This document shows, piece by piece, positions 1-11,116 of a stretch of 64,000 nt of DNA. Within the stretch, counting starts at the first letter, position 1, and every line of letters begins with the position of its first letter. The position numbers and the translations under genes are program-made. The notes under the pieces are model-generated. The model saw nothing but the letters and a program-made list of their open reading frames with translations. It did no database searches and was not told the origin of the DNA. The stretch is from Cyanidiococcus yangmingshanensis (Eukaryota; Rhodophyta; Bangiophyceae; Cyanidiales; Cyanidiaceae): positions 310,001 to 374,000 of the forward strand of contig VWRR01000001.1 of the NCBI GenBank assembly GCA_013995675.1. The letters are read 5' to 3'.

Positions 1-1716
1 TGCTTCCAGGCCGCACGCTTGTTCAATGGATGACGCTTCGATATCGGTTTCATGGAGATGGAATGTTTTTTCTTTCCGCGCGCTCGATAAGCCTCTCTGC
101 GTTGTGAGTTGGTGCCTCTCCTCACAGTGAGCAGGCGCGGGGGCGCAGCTTTGGTTGGATTCTCTTCAGAAGAAACACGCTTCAAAACAGCATCCTGTGT
201 TTCTACGATCATCCGTTCAACTTGATTTTCTTCGCTGTTTTGTTTCGCCAGCGGTCCCGTGAACGCATACTAGACGCACTGGATCGGGAGTGGGCAAAAA
301 GTTTGTATTAATTTCCATTCCTCGGTGCTTCGGTTTGCGCCTTGCGCAGTCCTCACTAGAGTCGGTTCGCCGAGCGAATCCTATACGCTCATAGAGCTTC
401 GAGGTAACTTGGCACACACGTTCGCTGCTCACGTTCGGCCAGCCGTTCTCTCGCAGGCACTACGAAACGCTCGCTTCACTTTCGAACGGATTGATTTCGC
501 CATATGGACCACAGCGCTTGTACCGGTACGCGAACCAACGAGAGCGCTGGGAGACCGAACTTGTCGTCGAGCGGCGGTCCAATCGGGTGCGCTAACCCGG
601 TGACGCTGCAAAGCGCTTGCTCCGAGACGGATGCCGGTTGTCGTTTCGATCTCAGCGATGAATACGGGCTTTGCATATCAAGGGTCGAGCACCTGACACG
701 ACATGCAGGGAAGATAGCATTGTTCTCAGAGAAACCAGTTCATGGGGCATGACGTTGCTGAGGCTGCTTGCAGCGAACGAGTCGCGATCGCCATATTATA
801 CCGATTATCTGAAAGGATCAAAACAACAGGTGTGATCAGCCTCAAATTGATTGGCAGCACCGGAAATGCATTGAATTTTTTTGATGCTCTGGCTCAAAGA
901 ACTGCCAAATGGTTCGATGCCAGCAGCGACATTTCAGGCTCACTTCGCTCTCAGTGTGTCCAAAGATATCATGGAAACCTTACTTTCGAATGCCCGCCGG
1001 ATTCCTGTCTGTCAATAAACTGGTTGCATCGCACTCGGCCGCAGCAGCGGTGAGCAGTGGTCCCCTACACGCTCTGATTTCAGCTGAACGGCGAACGCAT
1101 TCTAGCGCAACCGATGTTGCGTTTCGATAAACTACTCTCCAAATCAGGAAATTACCTCATGACCTGGATCGAAAAAACTTTGAAGTAGGCTCATTTGCTG
1201 AACGACACCCGCTCAGTCACAAGGCGAGTATATGCGCTGACGTCAGGGTTTCCGCCAGAGACCGCATTTCCGCTACCCAAGTAGGCGCTCCTAGGCACCA
1301 AAGTAGTCCGGATATCATTGAGGTTTGTAACCGAGATCATATCCATAGCGACTGGGATGACATAGCGGTCTTTCGATAAGATTTTTTCGGTCAATACAAG
1401 TCTTCTGGAAAATCAGGTTATCGTGATCGGATTTCGCGAAAATGGTCCCGAAGCGTCCCAGTCATGCGTATCAGTGAAGGAGCCTTAGATGCACAGCGGA
1501 ATCGTCTTGCACATCGGGGACGCGTTCGACAGATTCGCTCCGGTGGCGCTAGTATCATCAGTCCTGGGGGACGGTCGTTCAGAAGCGGCACTTGAGTTGC
1601 CCACATAGGGGATACTCGGGAAATGATTTTTTCCTAGATCATATGATTTGTTGATAGTACGTCTGCGCGAGTTGCAGCTGAGGCTCCGAGATTCTTCGAC
1701 AAACGTGCCGCGTGTC
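1..1716. other. Gene-poor left edge, no supported gene
   Basis: I see no recognisable gene here. Several overlapping short open frames on the + strand (roughly 325-603, 504-752, 742-1053) encode arginine/serine-rich or mixed peptides without a family motif. The frame at 504-752 ends GCA TGA C, and the frame one base ahead (starting in the same place) stays open to 1053, so a diverged or broken gene cannot be excluded. The right part, about 1400-1716, is probably the upstream region of the CAAX protease gene. Confidence 0.4.
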
Positions 1717-2505
1717 ATGAGTGCGACGCCGTTGCTGGCGGTGACGTTTGTCGTCTTGTACACTAGTCTTTTCGTGTTCGCGCTTTTCATTCCCTGCAAC
1801 CGGGGAAACCGAGATGAACCGCGCGTCATCCGCTCGCGATCAGTGAGCACGTTTGCGGTGGTTACTCTGAGCCTCGTTAGTCTTTCAGTTACTTTCGATG
1901 ACATTTCCTTGAAGAGGCTGATGCGAACTTACCACTGGCTACAGCCCTGGCATCGCTGGCGTCTGTGTTTTTTCGACAACATCGGCTTCTTGATACTGTT
2001 GGCTACGGGTTGGTATACTGATCATAGGCGCTCTGCTCGGCGCAAACCATTGTCCTATGTTTTCGCAGCTAATACCGGTCACGAGCCGGATGGCACAAAA
2101 ACTCGGCCACATCCCTCTAGTTCCCAAATGAACTGGTGCTGGATACGTTCCGTCATTGTAGCGCCGATCTCGGAAGAACTCCTATTTCGCTGTGTTTTCG
2201 ATGCAGCGCTGAGCGCGGCTTTGATGCCAGAAGGCCTCAGCATACTTCTCAACGGAGCGCTTTTCGCAATAGGCCCACTGCCACCACTATTTCCGGCACA
2301 AAAATAGGGCTTTGCTTGGGAGACAACTACTAATCACTTTGTCTTTCGGATGGCTCCAGGCATGGAATTTGCGGCGCACCGATAGATCAATCTGGAACTG
2401 CGTCGCAACGCACATGCTTGCGAATGCACTAGAATACGCCAGCATTTTCCGAAAAAAGGATAGTAAGGAGACAAACAGCTCAGTGAAGGGCGAAAAGGTT
2501 TTGCC
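1717..2505 (+). CDS. RCE1: CAAX prenyl protease 2 (RCE1-like), N-terminal part of a fused or adjoining reading frame
   Basis: RCE1 is an ER multi-pass glutamyl protease that removes the last three residues of prenylated CaaX proteins. The first ATG (1717) opens a hydrophobic N-terminus; a stretch like the family's RDxPxVIxxR (RDEPRVIRSR) follows, then the catalytic Glu pair in ISEELLFR (about 2170-2195). The second family motif, AHxHH, is present only if the frame moves one base ahead near 2276. There GGC C CAC TGC CAC CAC reads G-HCHH, and the +1 frame then continues with the third conserved block THMLANAL (about 2410). Read without the shift, the motif histidines become prolines and a TAG follows at 2305. 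Downstream, the same frame runs without a stop or ATG into dolichyldiphosphatase sequence. The family call is firm; whether this copy is expressed is uncertain. Confidence 0.72.
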
Positions 2506-3275
2506 TCTTGCGCGTGCAGTTGCTCTAACGATTTTCATTCTACGCTATGCGCTTGATTTTGCGGAGCTCGCCAGCCCCTTCGCGGCAGAACTGACCGGCA
2601 AGACTTTGAGTCAACACGTTCGTGAGGTGAACTACTGCACGACAAGTCCTACCGTGCCATTCTCTCTTTTTTTAATAGAGTACCATCCTAACGATCCGGT
2701 TTTCGGTCGAGTTATGGCATTGTGCTCGATGTTGCCACAACTACTTTTTGTCGCGGAGGTCACGGCCGTTTACTGCTTACGCAGTCCGCATGCACTATCT
2801 TTGGCGATCGGCCAGCTCTCGAACGAGTTGCTGAGCTACACAGCTGAAACGTTTGTGCAAAGAACCGCGCCCGCCAGTATGGCGTCTAGAAACGGATGCA
2901 TTCGGCTGGCCATCATCACATGCCCAATTCATGGCCTTTTTGCTGACATTCTTCATTCTCTCTACATATCCTGCGGAGCGATCGAAAACCATGAACCGCG
3001 ACTGCGAGTATCGTGCTGGCACAGGCAGAGTTCACCGTTACGATTCCGGAGACGAGAGAGAAGCGACGATGCTTTTGTTCGGTTTGACCGCATCTTCAGT
3101 GCTTGTCTCAGCGTCGCGCGTGTATCTCGGATACCACTACGTATGCCAAGTATGGTACGGCATTGGCGCAGGAGCTACTTTTGGAGTATTCTGGTTCGCC
3201 ATGACCGAACGTGTACTGATGCCGATCATCCGTCGCGTGAGACTTTTTGCTGCACTCGGGTTCAGCATAAACTAG
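2506..3275 (+). CDS. DOLPP1: Dolichyldiphosphatase (PAP2 family, DOLPP1/CAX4-like)
   Basis: This enzyme dephosphorylates dolichyl pyrophosphate on the ER lumenal side, recycling the N-glycosylation lipid carrier. The segment begins with IEYHPNDPVFGRVMA, like the family start (VEYPAGD...). The PAP2 motifs follow in order: KEPRP (about 2860), WPSSHAQF (about 2910) and SRVYLGYHYVCQVWYG (about 3115-3160), with membrane helices between them. The first ~110 codons lie in the frame shared with the preceding CAAX protease; the three PAP2 motifs lie one base ahead, so a +1 shift is needed near 2850 (ACG TTT G TGC). No ATG exists in frame between the RCE1 end and the family start, so the two enzymes appear fused or the start is non-ATG. 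The lysine that normally precedes the first RP motif aligns with Glu here, which should be confirmed. It ends with TAG at 3275. Confidence 0.7.
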
Positions 3276-3981
3276 AACGCCTAAATGCTCGCGTTTCATC
3301 AGTAGCTAGAAGCGCTCATCTACATTCCAGAGTGAGCTGTTATATCGGCGGATTTGCGTAAATCCTTACGTGCACAAGGAAGACATCTGCACGATTCGGA
3401 AGCGATGCTTCCTTCGAAAGCTCCCCGAGCAAGTTCCCGGAAAGTGAATGGTGTAGAAGACGGATGGTCGGTTTCGCGAGCGCCAGTGAAGGAATGCATT
3501 GAGGCGACACCGAATAAACTATCGCTGCAACTGCTTTAGCGGGAGAGCTCTCTTCGTCGCGACCAACTTGGCCGGGCTCCTGGGGTTTTCTAGCAGCGAA
3601 ACCGCGTCGCATATGAGCCGAATTTTGGCGTTTCCAGTTCAGCCATGAAGTTGTGCGCTGGAGATCAGTCCGAACAGCTTTCGGTACAAAATTGATGCCG
3701 CAAGCGTTCAATATTTGACTCGATGCGCCCGTTTCGGGTGCTAATGTAATGTTACTGAAATTTCGCTGATGCTGATGCCAAGCAGCTTGAGTGGAATGGC
3801 GGATACCGAAAGTAGAACCAGCTGGATCCTGGAAATCTCAAATCGATTTCCGATTAAGCTATGATCGCACACTGGCGAAAATTTTTCTGAAAAGACCAGT
3901 TTCGAGAGCGATCGGCGTGCATGTAACTCTCCCAAGCTAAAGCAAGTACATCTCGTGATCCAACATAAAATCCACTGCGTT
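3276..3981. other. Intergenic, tail-to-tail region
   Basis: This separates the dolichyldiphosphatase (+) from the IGPS-like gene (-). Short open frames on both strands (for example 3340-3711 on -) carry no recognisable motif. I see nothing else. Confidence 0.5.
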
Positions 3982-4938
3982 TTACAGAGGCCTATCATCA
4001 CGCATCGCACTTGCTAGAACGGCGTCAGCGCCATGCTCACCAAGCTCCTGCAGGAGTGCTGCATTTGGAGCTCGCTCACGAGGCAGTTCAATCATTAGAC
4101 GAATCCCTAGATGCTTCGCATCTTGCGCGAATCGCGAAAGCAGCGCCGTGGTGTCATCCAGCGATGGTACAAGGCTGTTCAAATCTCTCTTGGCGAAGAG
4201 CAGAAAACGAACCTGTCCGTCATCGCGTTGTCGTTGCTTTGCATCCAAGAGACTTTCGATCTCTGGCACGTCGTGAACTTCAATGATAGGGGCCATGCCA
4301 AGGAGTGATGTTGCTTTGGCAAAGTAGATAGTATCTTTCAGTCCTAATACTTTCGTGATGAGCACGCAAGCGTCCGCCCGATGAAAGCGAGCATCATAAA
4401 GCTGCCATGGGTAAACGAAAATATCATGACAAATCACAGGACAGGCGACAGTTTCGTGCACTCTCCGTATATCCTCGTAGTTACCGTAGAAGTGTCGCGA
4501 CTCCGCGTTCACCACGATCGCTTTCGCATCATTTTTTTCTGCAGCAACGGCGGCCAAGGTCGGAGCCGATTCCGTATCCTCTGGAGAGCATCGCTGGTAA
4601 CGAAAGAAGAGTGCGCTTTCACCAGAGGCCCGTTCTGAAAAGATAGCATCGAGATTCCGTGTTGGGCCCACGTCACTTTTCTCTAGTCGACTTTTCATCA
4701 AAGCCAGCGGCATACGCTGACGTCTCACTTCAATCTCGCGTTCCTTTGCCCAAACAAGCTCCTCCAGCAGATTTCGAGGCTCCTCCTCGAGGCCCTCAAC
4801 CCCCCAGAGAACATTTTCGGCGTAGACTTGTCGGCCATTTCTTATTGAGCGTCGCCGAACTTGTTCGATTTTTTCCTTCTTCCCCTGGGAGTACTCTTCC
4901 TGGCTGCAAGTCAGAGGCAAAACCCAGGCAAGCTGCAT
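3982..4938 (-). CDS. Degenerate indole-3-glycerol-phosphate-synthase-like TIM-barrel protein
   Basis: The N-terminal family signature is clear: NLLEELVWAKEREIEVRRQR resembles the ILEEIVWxKxxEV stretch of cyanobacterial/plastid TrpC. Later blocks also align: PVICHDIFVYPWQLYDARFHRADA with CKDFxxDPYQIYEARxxGADA, and a C-terminal GADAVLASAM with GADAVLVGExLM. Enzymes of this family make indole-3-glycerol phosphate in tryptophan synthesis. Here the catalytic Lys of the CKDF motif is His (CHDI), the first-strand AEIKxxSPSKG motif is not recognisable (FFRYQRCSPED), and the NNRxL motif is replaced (FAKRDLNS). The protein is therefore probably not an active IGPS and may be structural or regulatory. 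The first ATG in the frame is at 4938 and begins a hydrophobic MQLAWVLPLTC, possibly a targeting peptide; the frame is open upstream with only non-ATG starts. A true TrpC elsewhere in the genome is expected. Confidence 0.6.
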   Translation of the reverse strand: MQLAWVLPLTCSQEEYSQGKKEKIEQVRRRSIRNGRQVYAENVLWGVEGLEEEPRNLLEELVWAKEREIEVRRQRMPLALMKSRLEKSDVGPTRNLDAIFSERASGESALFFRYQRCSPEDTESAPTLAAVAAEKNDAKAIVVNAESRHFYGNYEDIRRVHETVACPVICHDIFVYPWQLYDARFHRADACVLITKVLGLKDTIYFAKATSLLGMAPIIEVHDVPEIESLLDAKQRQRDDGQVRFLLFAKRDLNSLVPSLDDTTALLSRFAQDAKHLGIRLMIELPRERAPNAALLQELGEHGADAVLASAMRDDRPL

Positions 4939-6370
4939 TTGCAATAATATTGTAGACGTTTCGTTTTCGGGGAGCGCTACCAAAGCCTTGTCCGAACGCG
5001 TACGCGTGCGAGATATTATACGAGCTTTGCTGGGCGCTTCGCGTCTGTTCGTCGTATCCTCGTGAACGGTTGGAAGAACAAGCGAGCTCGTGTGAGATTT
5101 TCAGTGACGAACGCTTTGCTGCCTCACCAGAGATTCATCCAATGCATATGATACCCTCGGGAGCATCGCTCGGTGATCGACACGAAAAACCCCTCGCACA
5201 ATGTTGTTTTCTAGAATTTCATCGGCAAGGACTCTGAATTCGAGACTATCCTATTCGACATTTGGAAATTCCTTGGACAGCCAGAATATTGCATTTGATG
5301 CGGGGATACAGTAGGTTTTCTGGATACAGGCTGAGTTCGACTCGATCTCTCATGACAGAAGAGAAATACCCCTCGAGCGCACCTCGCAAGCACTTAGACG
5401 TGAACTGATGCATCTTCACTGAGACCCGGGACGTTCTAAACATTTTCTTCTTGAGGCATGCGAACGCATCGCATGTGCGCGTTATTGCTTTTTGAGCACA
5501 GTTCAAGATACATTACAAGTCTTCGGGGTGTGCGGTGTATGTCTGCTTCTGCAGCACTTTGAAATTTTTCGGCGTCGCCGCTCCGGCAATGATCCGAAAC
5601 CCACGGCCATCGCGAAAAATATGTTTGGGGGAGGATCTGCACCGTTGCGAATAGGTCGCTCGGAAAACATCTCGCAAGCCTGCATTTGAGCGGTCAAGCC
5701 AACATGATCAAACTTGGTAAACCATGGCGCACGATGAGCACCAAACCATACAGTATTTCACCAAATTTCTTTACCGAATCCAGAACTCTGATACTGCATC
5801 TTGAGGGAGCATCGTCAACATTTTGAACAACCCTTGATCTGGTGTCTAGATGGCTGGATTTTTCTAGAGGCATTACTCGGAGAGCTCTCAGTCTCCCTTG
5901 CATAAAACTTCAGGCACGCAAATATCGTATCTGCAAGCAGACTTTAGACATGATGCGGCACCTAAACTGCAGATCTGCCTCTGATTTTAAGGTCAGCAGC
6001 TCCAGACCATTACGTTTCCATGCGACCTTTGGGTTGGATCCCAAAAATCTTTTTTGACGTCACGAGAGAATTCTTTTTCGGACGCATGTGAACCAAAACG
6101 CCTCGTTCGAAAAGGGAATCTTTTCGGCCAGTAGATCCGCTCCGCAGTCCAATCGACCGCGCGCAGGGACTGCTCGACGGATTCAATCAAGAGCGATCGT
6201 TAGAGTAGACATTCGCGCAACTCGGTTACGGAACGCTTCGCAGTTGTTGAAACCAGAGTGACCTAGTTGCACCACCTAGAGGATAAGGATAAGTTCGATT
6301 ATTTTCTAGGTTTGTTTCACGGGCACGCAAAAGGGAAAACGGCACGGATCCTTTGGGAAAGCTGTGTGTA
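4939..6370. other. Divergent intergenic region
   Basis: About 1.4 kb separates the IGPS-like gene (-) from the Ca2+ ATPase (+). It contains only short overlapping frames (such as 5246-5506 on -, 5842-6057 on +) without recognised domains. It should hold both promoters; I could not identify a clear TATA or other element. Confidence 0.5.
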
Positions 6371-9300
6371 ATGGAGGACGCGTTTTATAGGACAGCAGAA
6401 GAAGTGTTAGAGACTTTCCGAGTTCACAAAGACTTTGGTCTAACGGAGGAGCAGGTCGCGCTCCACGCTCGTCTTTACGGCCAAAACACTGTCAGCCGCG
6501 AAGAAGGCGTTCCACTTTGGCAGTTGGTATTGAAGCAGTTTCAAGACCAACTGGTCGTAATTCTGCTGTTTGCCGCTGGCATATCTTTTATTCTGGCTCT
6601 GTTCGAAGAGGCCGATGACCGGGTCACGGCGTTTTTTGAGCCTCTGGTGATTGTTCTGATTCTTGCTGCCAACGCTGCTGTCGGCGTGATTCAGGAGACG
6701 AATGCTGAAAAGGCCATCGAAGCTCTTCGCGAGTATGAGCCGGATACCGCAACCGTCTTGCGCAACGGAGACTTGCGGCTCCTTCGCGCGGAGGAGCTTG
6801 TCCCCGGAGATATTGTCGAAGTTTCAGTGGGAATGCGGGTCCCAGCGGACTGCCGTATCATCGAACTAGCCTCAACTGTTCTCTATGCGGACCAGTCGAT
6901 TCTCACGGGAGAAAGCGTCAGCGTGAGCAAATCCCCAGAGCCTATAGCAGACAGGCAAGGCATCATTCAGGACAAGAGCTGCATGCTGTTTGCGGGATGC
7001 ACCGTAGTACGAGGCAAGGCAAAGTGCATCGTCACTGGAGTGGGCGAACGCACCGAAATTGGCAAAGTACGTAGAAATATCGCTGAGACAAAAGCAGTGA
7101 CAACGCCTCTGAAGCGACGTCTAGATGAATTTGGATCTTTTCTAAGCCGGGTGATTCTTTTCATTTGTATTATCGTTTGGCTGATTAATGTTCAAAATTT
7201 TTGGAATCCAGAGCATGGTAGCGCTCTTCGAGGCGCCATATACTATTTCAAGATTGCCGTCGCGTTAGCTGTTGCTGCGATTCCGGAAGGCCTTCCGGCA
7301 GTCGTGACGACCTGTCTCGCCCTGGGAACAAAACGCATGGCCCGCAAGAACGCCATTGTGCGTTCTCTGCCTAGCGTGGAAACTCTAGGATGCACAAGCG
7401 TTATCTGCTCGGATAAGACTGGAACCATCACGACGAATCGAATGTCAGTCACTCGACTCTTGCTCGTGGACGACTTGTCGCCCGCTGGCAATGGGAAGCT
7501 CGTTGAACTCGAAGTTACTGGACATGGAGATTTTTCACCCTTTGGAGATGTTCTCTATGGGGGCTCTACGCTGGCGAGTCCATTGAAAGCGATGCCCCAG
7601 CTGGCAGAACTCAGCGTTGTCTCAGCGTTCTGTAATGACGCGTCTATCGTTTTCAACATGGATAGTCGTCATTTCGACAAGATTGGCGAAGGCACTGAAG
7701 CAGCCCTGATTACGCTGGTCGAGAAGCTTCGCACACCTGACGAGGACTACAATGCAGGTATACAGAGCATGTCTCTCTTCCAGCGAGCATCAGCAGCGCG
7801 AACGTACTGGAGCCGCCTATTCGAAAGAGTGGCGACTCTAGAATTTACACGCGATCGCAAGTCCATGAGTGTGTTTTGTCGTCGTTTCTCCGACGATACA
7901 CTCCATATGTTCGTGAAAGGTGCCCCGGAACGAATCATTGAACGTTGCCAGTATGTGCGCCTAAGTAATGGCAAACATTCAACGATAACACCCAACCTTC
8001 GTCGGCAGCTTTTGGAAGCTGTGACAGACTTGAGTGCCGGTGTGCACGCCCTTCGAACCCTCGCTATCGCGACTCGTGACGATCCACCTCCGCTGGAAAC
8101 GATAGACGTACGGGACACGGTCGGGTTTGCTCGCTACGAGTCTAATCTGACTTTCATCGGGCTCGTTGGAATGGTTGATCCTCCACGCGAGGAAGTTCGC
8201 GCGGCCATCGAGACTAGCGCGCTCGCGGGAATTCGCGTCATTGTCATCACGGGAGACAACAAAGCCACAGCGGAAGCTATATGCCGTCAGATTGGAATTT
8301 TTGATGACTACGAAGACCTTTCTGGCAAAAGCTACACGGGTCGAGAATTTGAAGGCGCTCTCTGAAGAGGCTAAGCGACAGGCCGTAAGATCAGCTCGCT
8401 TGTTTGCGCGGGTGGAGCCGCTCAGCAAACAGCGAATTGTGACCCTTTTGCAAGAACTGGACGAGGTTGTTGCGGTCACCGGAGATGGTGTGAACTGATG
8501 CCCCGGCTTTGAAAGCCGCTGACATCGGCATTGCGATGGGCACAGGCACTGCCGTGGCCAAGGGTGCTGCTGAAATGGTTCTCGGAGACGATAACTTTGC
8601 CACGATTGTGACCGCTGTGGAGGAAGGTCGAGCCATTTACGAGAATATGCGGCAATTCATTCGTTATCTTATATCGTCTAACATTGGAGAGGTCTGGTGT
8701 GTATTTCTGACTGCAGTTCTGCACACACCAGAAGCATTAGCTCCTGTTCAGCTGCTCTGGGTGAATTTGGTGACCGACGGGCTGCCGGCAACTGCACTCT
8801 CCTTTAACAAGCCGTCCAAGAATATCATGCAACAGCCGCCACGGCCGAACAACGAACACATTGTGAATGGGTGGCTCCTATTTCGATATCTTGTTATCGG
8901 TACGTATGTAGGCATTGCCACGATCACTGGCCTCATTTGGTGGTATATGTTTTATTCCAGGGGTCCACATCTCACCTGGGCGGAACTGCGCATGCACCAG
9001 CGCTGCCGGGATGGACTCGATCTCAGTTCGGGGCGAACACAGACTTGTGAAGTATTCCGGAACAGGCACCCGAGCACTGTGTCGTTGTCGATCCTGGTTA
9101 CCATCGAGATGCTGAACGCCCTGAATTCACTATCTGAGAACGAGAGCGTCACAGTAATTGGTCCTTGGACAAATCCGTTCCTCATTCTAGCGATTTGCTT
9201 GAGCATGGCGCTTCATGCCATCATTCTCTACGTGCCTTTTTTCAACCGGGTATTTGCCACAGCCCCGCTGGATTTCCAAGAATGGATTGCTGTGATCTGG

Positions 9301-9390
9301 TTAAGTTTGCCGGTCGTGTGGCTTGACGAAGGTCTCAAATATTTCAGTCGTCTTCAGAAACGTCGTTCGACATGGAAGAAGAATCGCTAG
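6371..9390 (+). CDS. SERCA-type Ca2+-transporting P-type ATPase (P2A), with two +1 frame changes
   Basis: The protein pumps Ca2+ from cytosol into the ER or a related store. The ATG at 6371 ([16 protein letters not shown]) fits the SERCA start. Motifs in order are TGES (about 6908), PEGLPA with the site-II Glu (about 7285), the phosphorylation site SDKTGT (Asp at 7412, residue 348; Asp351 in SERCA1), KGAPE (about 7918), [20 protein letters not shown], and the Ca2+ ligands in [17 protein letters not shown] and SLSENES. Only the frame is odd: it meets TGA at 8363-8365 (CTC TGA A) and continues one base ahead as LEEAKRQAV, then meets TGA at 8496-8498 inside TGDGVN/DAPALK (AAC TGA T) and again continues one base ahead. 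Skipping the T at each site keeps family spacing exactly. Read-through is excluded because another stop follows within a few codons both times. It ends with TAG. Confidence 0.93.
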
Positions 9391-11116
9391 ATCGATTCAT
9401 GTCGTCTCTATCCATGACCATATAGAACCCGATGAAATCTTGGCGGTAAATGAAGATCATGAGTTGCGAAAATCTTTCAGAATCTATTGATGCATGAATG
9501 AACAAGACTGACCCCGATGTATCCCAGTCTGTGTTCCAAATCTTTCACGTTCCCCCAGCGGACGAGAAACACTAGTTATCGGGCTGATCATGTGGAGAGT
9601 CGGCCTTTCAATCGAAACCAAGCCCACGGGATTCGATAATATCTGCAAGCAGAACTGTTCATGGACGCAATCCTGGAGAGTCTGTCTATGGTGGCCAGAA
9701 ACTGTCGCATAGCGTCTGTAACCTCGCTTCGGTGTGTCTATGCCGTACCATCAGGTAGGTGACCTGACTCGATTCCAGGCAGCGGCGGCCCGAAGGCTTG
9801 ATCATGTTGCAGGAGCATGAAGCCGCCTTGTGAAAAAGAAAGACAATGGTTTTACCAGGATGATTGATGACTCCGACATGCATTCGACAAGCTTTTGTAT
9901 TTGCTCGCTACAGTTTCGCGTCATTAATATCGAACGACATCGTCATTGCTTATCCAATGCTCAAGAGTAGCAAATATTGATCTATTGTAATCATTCGCGA
10001 TATGTCAGCGATCCCACAACCACCGAAATAGCTTGGCATTAAAACGCAGGCAACGGCGCGACGCTTTCAAATCAAGCACTTTATTTGCCGGAACTTCCCG
10101 CCGGGTGTGGCTTCATGCTCTTGCTCATGAATTGCTACACGAGACTACGATCCAGCGTTCTTGATTCAGCCGATTCATTCAAGAAGAAACAAGCCGAAGG
10201 CGCACTGTTCCTTGTCGGGCTCAAACGCTCAGCGCATCCCTCTAATTCGTATCAGGTGTCATTGATTTTGCTGAAGACGAACAAAAGCTCGGAAAGGAGT
10301 AGCAAGATCCCATCCACCATCCATAAACCAAGTCGGTGAATCACGAGCGTGGATAGCTTTGCGTCTTAAGTCTCCAACAGCTATTTCCGCAAATGAGTAC
10401 CGAGCAGGAGAAACGAGTTTGCGTTAGCGTGCTGTATACTTTGCTCCCAACGTTGCAAAAGGACGAACTGTTCTGGAGACGGACAAACTTGATTAGTCCA
10501 GCCACACTACATCGAACTCGTCTTTCGAGCAAAAGGCGTTTTGTTTGAAGACCCAAACTTGGCCTCCCCAGTAACACCGCCTCGAGTCGGGAAGCGGTAC
10601 GACACGCAGTGCTTTCAGCGAAGGTCGGGTTTGGTGCCGCTTCAGACGTATCAAACCTTCACGCAGACGTCACTGCGAAGCAAACAAACTCCCAGCACAG
10701 CAACAGTCTACAAGTTGGGCAGTTCATGCTCAGCAGAGGAGAGGCTTTCTCAGTGTCAGGACGCTGCCGAAGCTCGAAATGACGAGGAAATGCTTATGAG
10801 CGGACAAGCGATCCCTCTACATGTCTGTCTCCATACCTGCAGAAGACCTTTCCTGGAAGAGTTGATGCAACGTAGCCTATAGGGCCTCTATAGCTTGCAT
10901 CAGTCATCGGCATGTTGCAACAGTCATAGTTTATCACACTTACCGCCGCAGGCTGACGGACCCCAGAGCATGACCGCTTGGCTCCAGCGCCACAGCGCCC
11001 AGCCCTTCCCTTATCGGACTGCAGGTGTCGTGTTTGAGAAAACGAAGTGTTTCCGGAGCGCTCTTCCCAAAAACTTGCTCAAGGAGAAACGCTCGGTCTC
11101 GACATACTGAATAAAA
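9391..11116. other. Intergenic region, no supported gene
   Basis: About 1.7 kb separates the Ca2+ ATPase from VIPP1. Open frames at 10085-10339 and 10541-10882 (+) have non-ATG starts or no recognisable motif, and codon use looks random. I see no repeat or RNA gene. Confidence 0.5.

Noticed and set aside
742-1130. Possible gene fragments at the left edge (frames joined by +1)
   Set aside because: No family resemblance; composition and length are compatible with chance, so it was not called as a gene.
1485-1904. 139-codon minus-strand frame opposite the RCE1 start
   Set aside because: Basic Ser/Arg/Thr-rich composition, no domain, and it overlaps conserved sense coding sequence.
8340-8510. 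TGA decoded as an amino acid (selenocysteine or code change) in the Ca2+ ATPase
   Set aside because: In the same frame another stop follows within two codons (AGA GGC TAA) at the first site and about eight codons at the second, and homology continues in the +1 frame.
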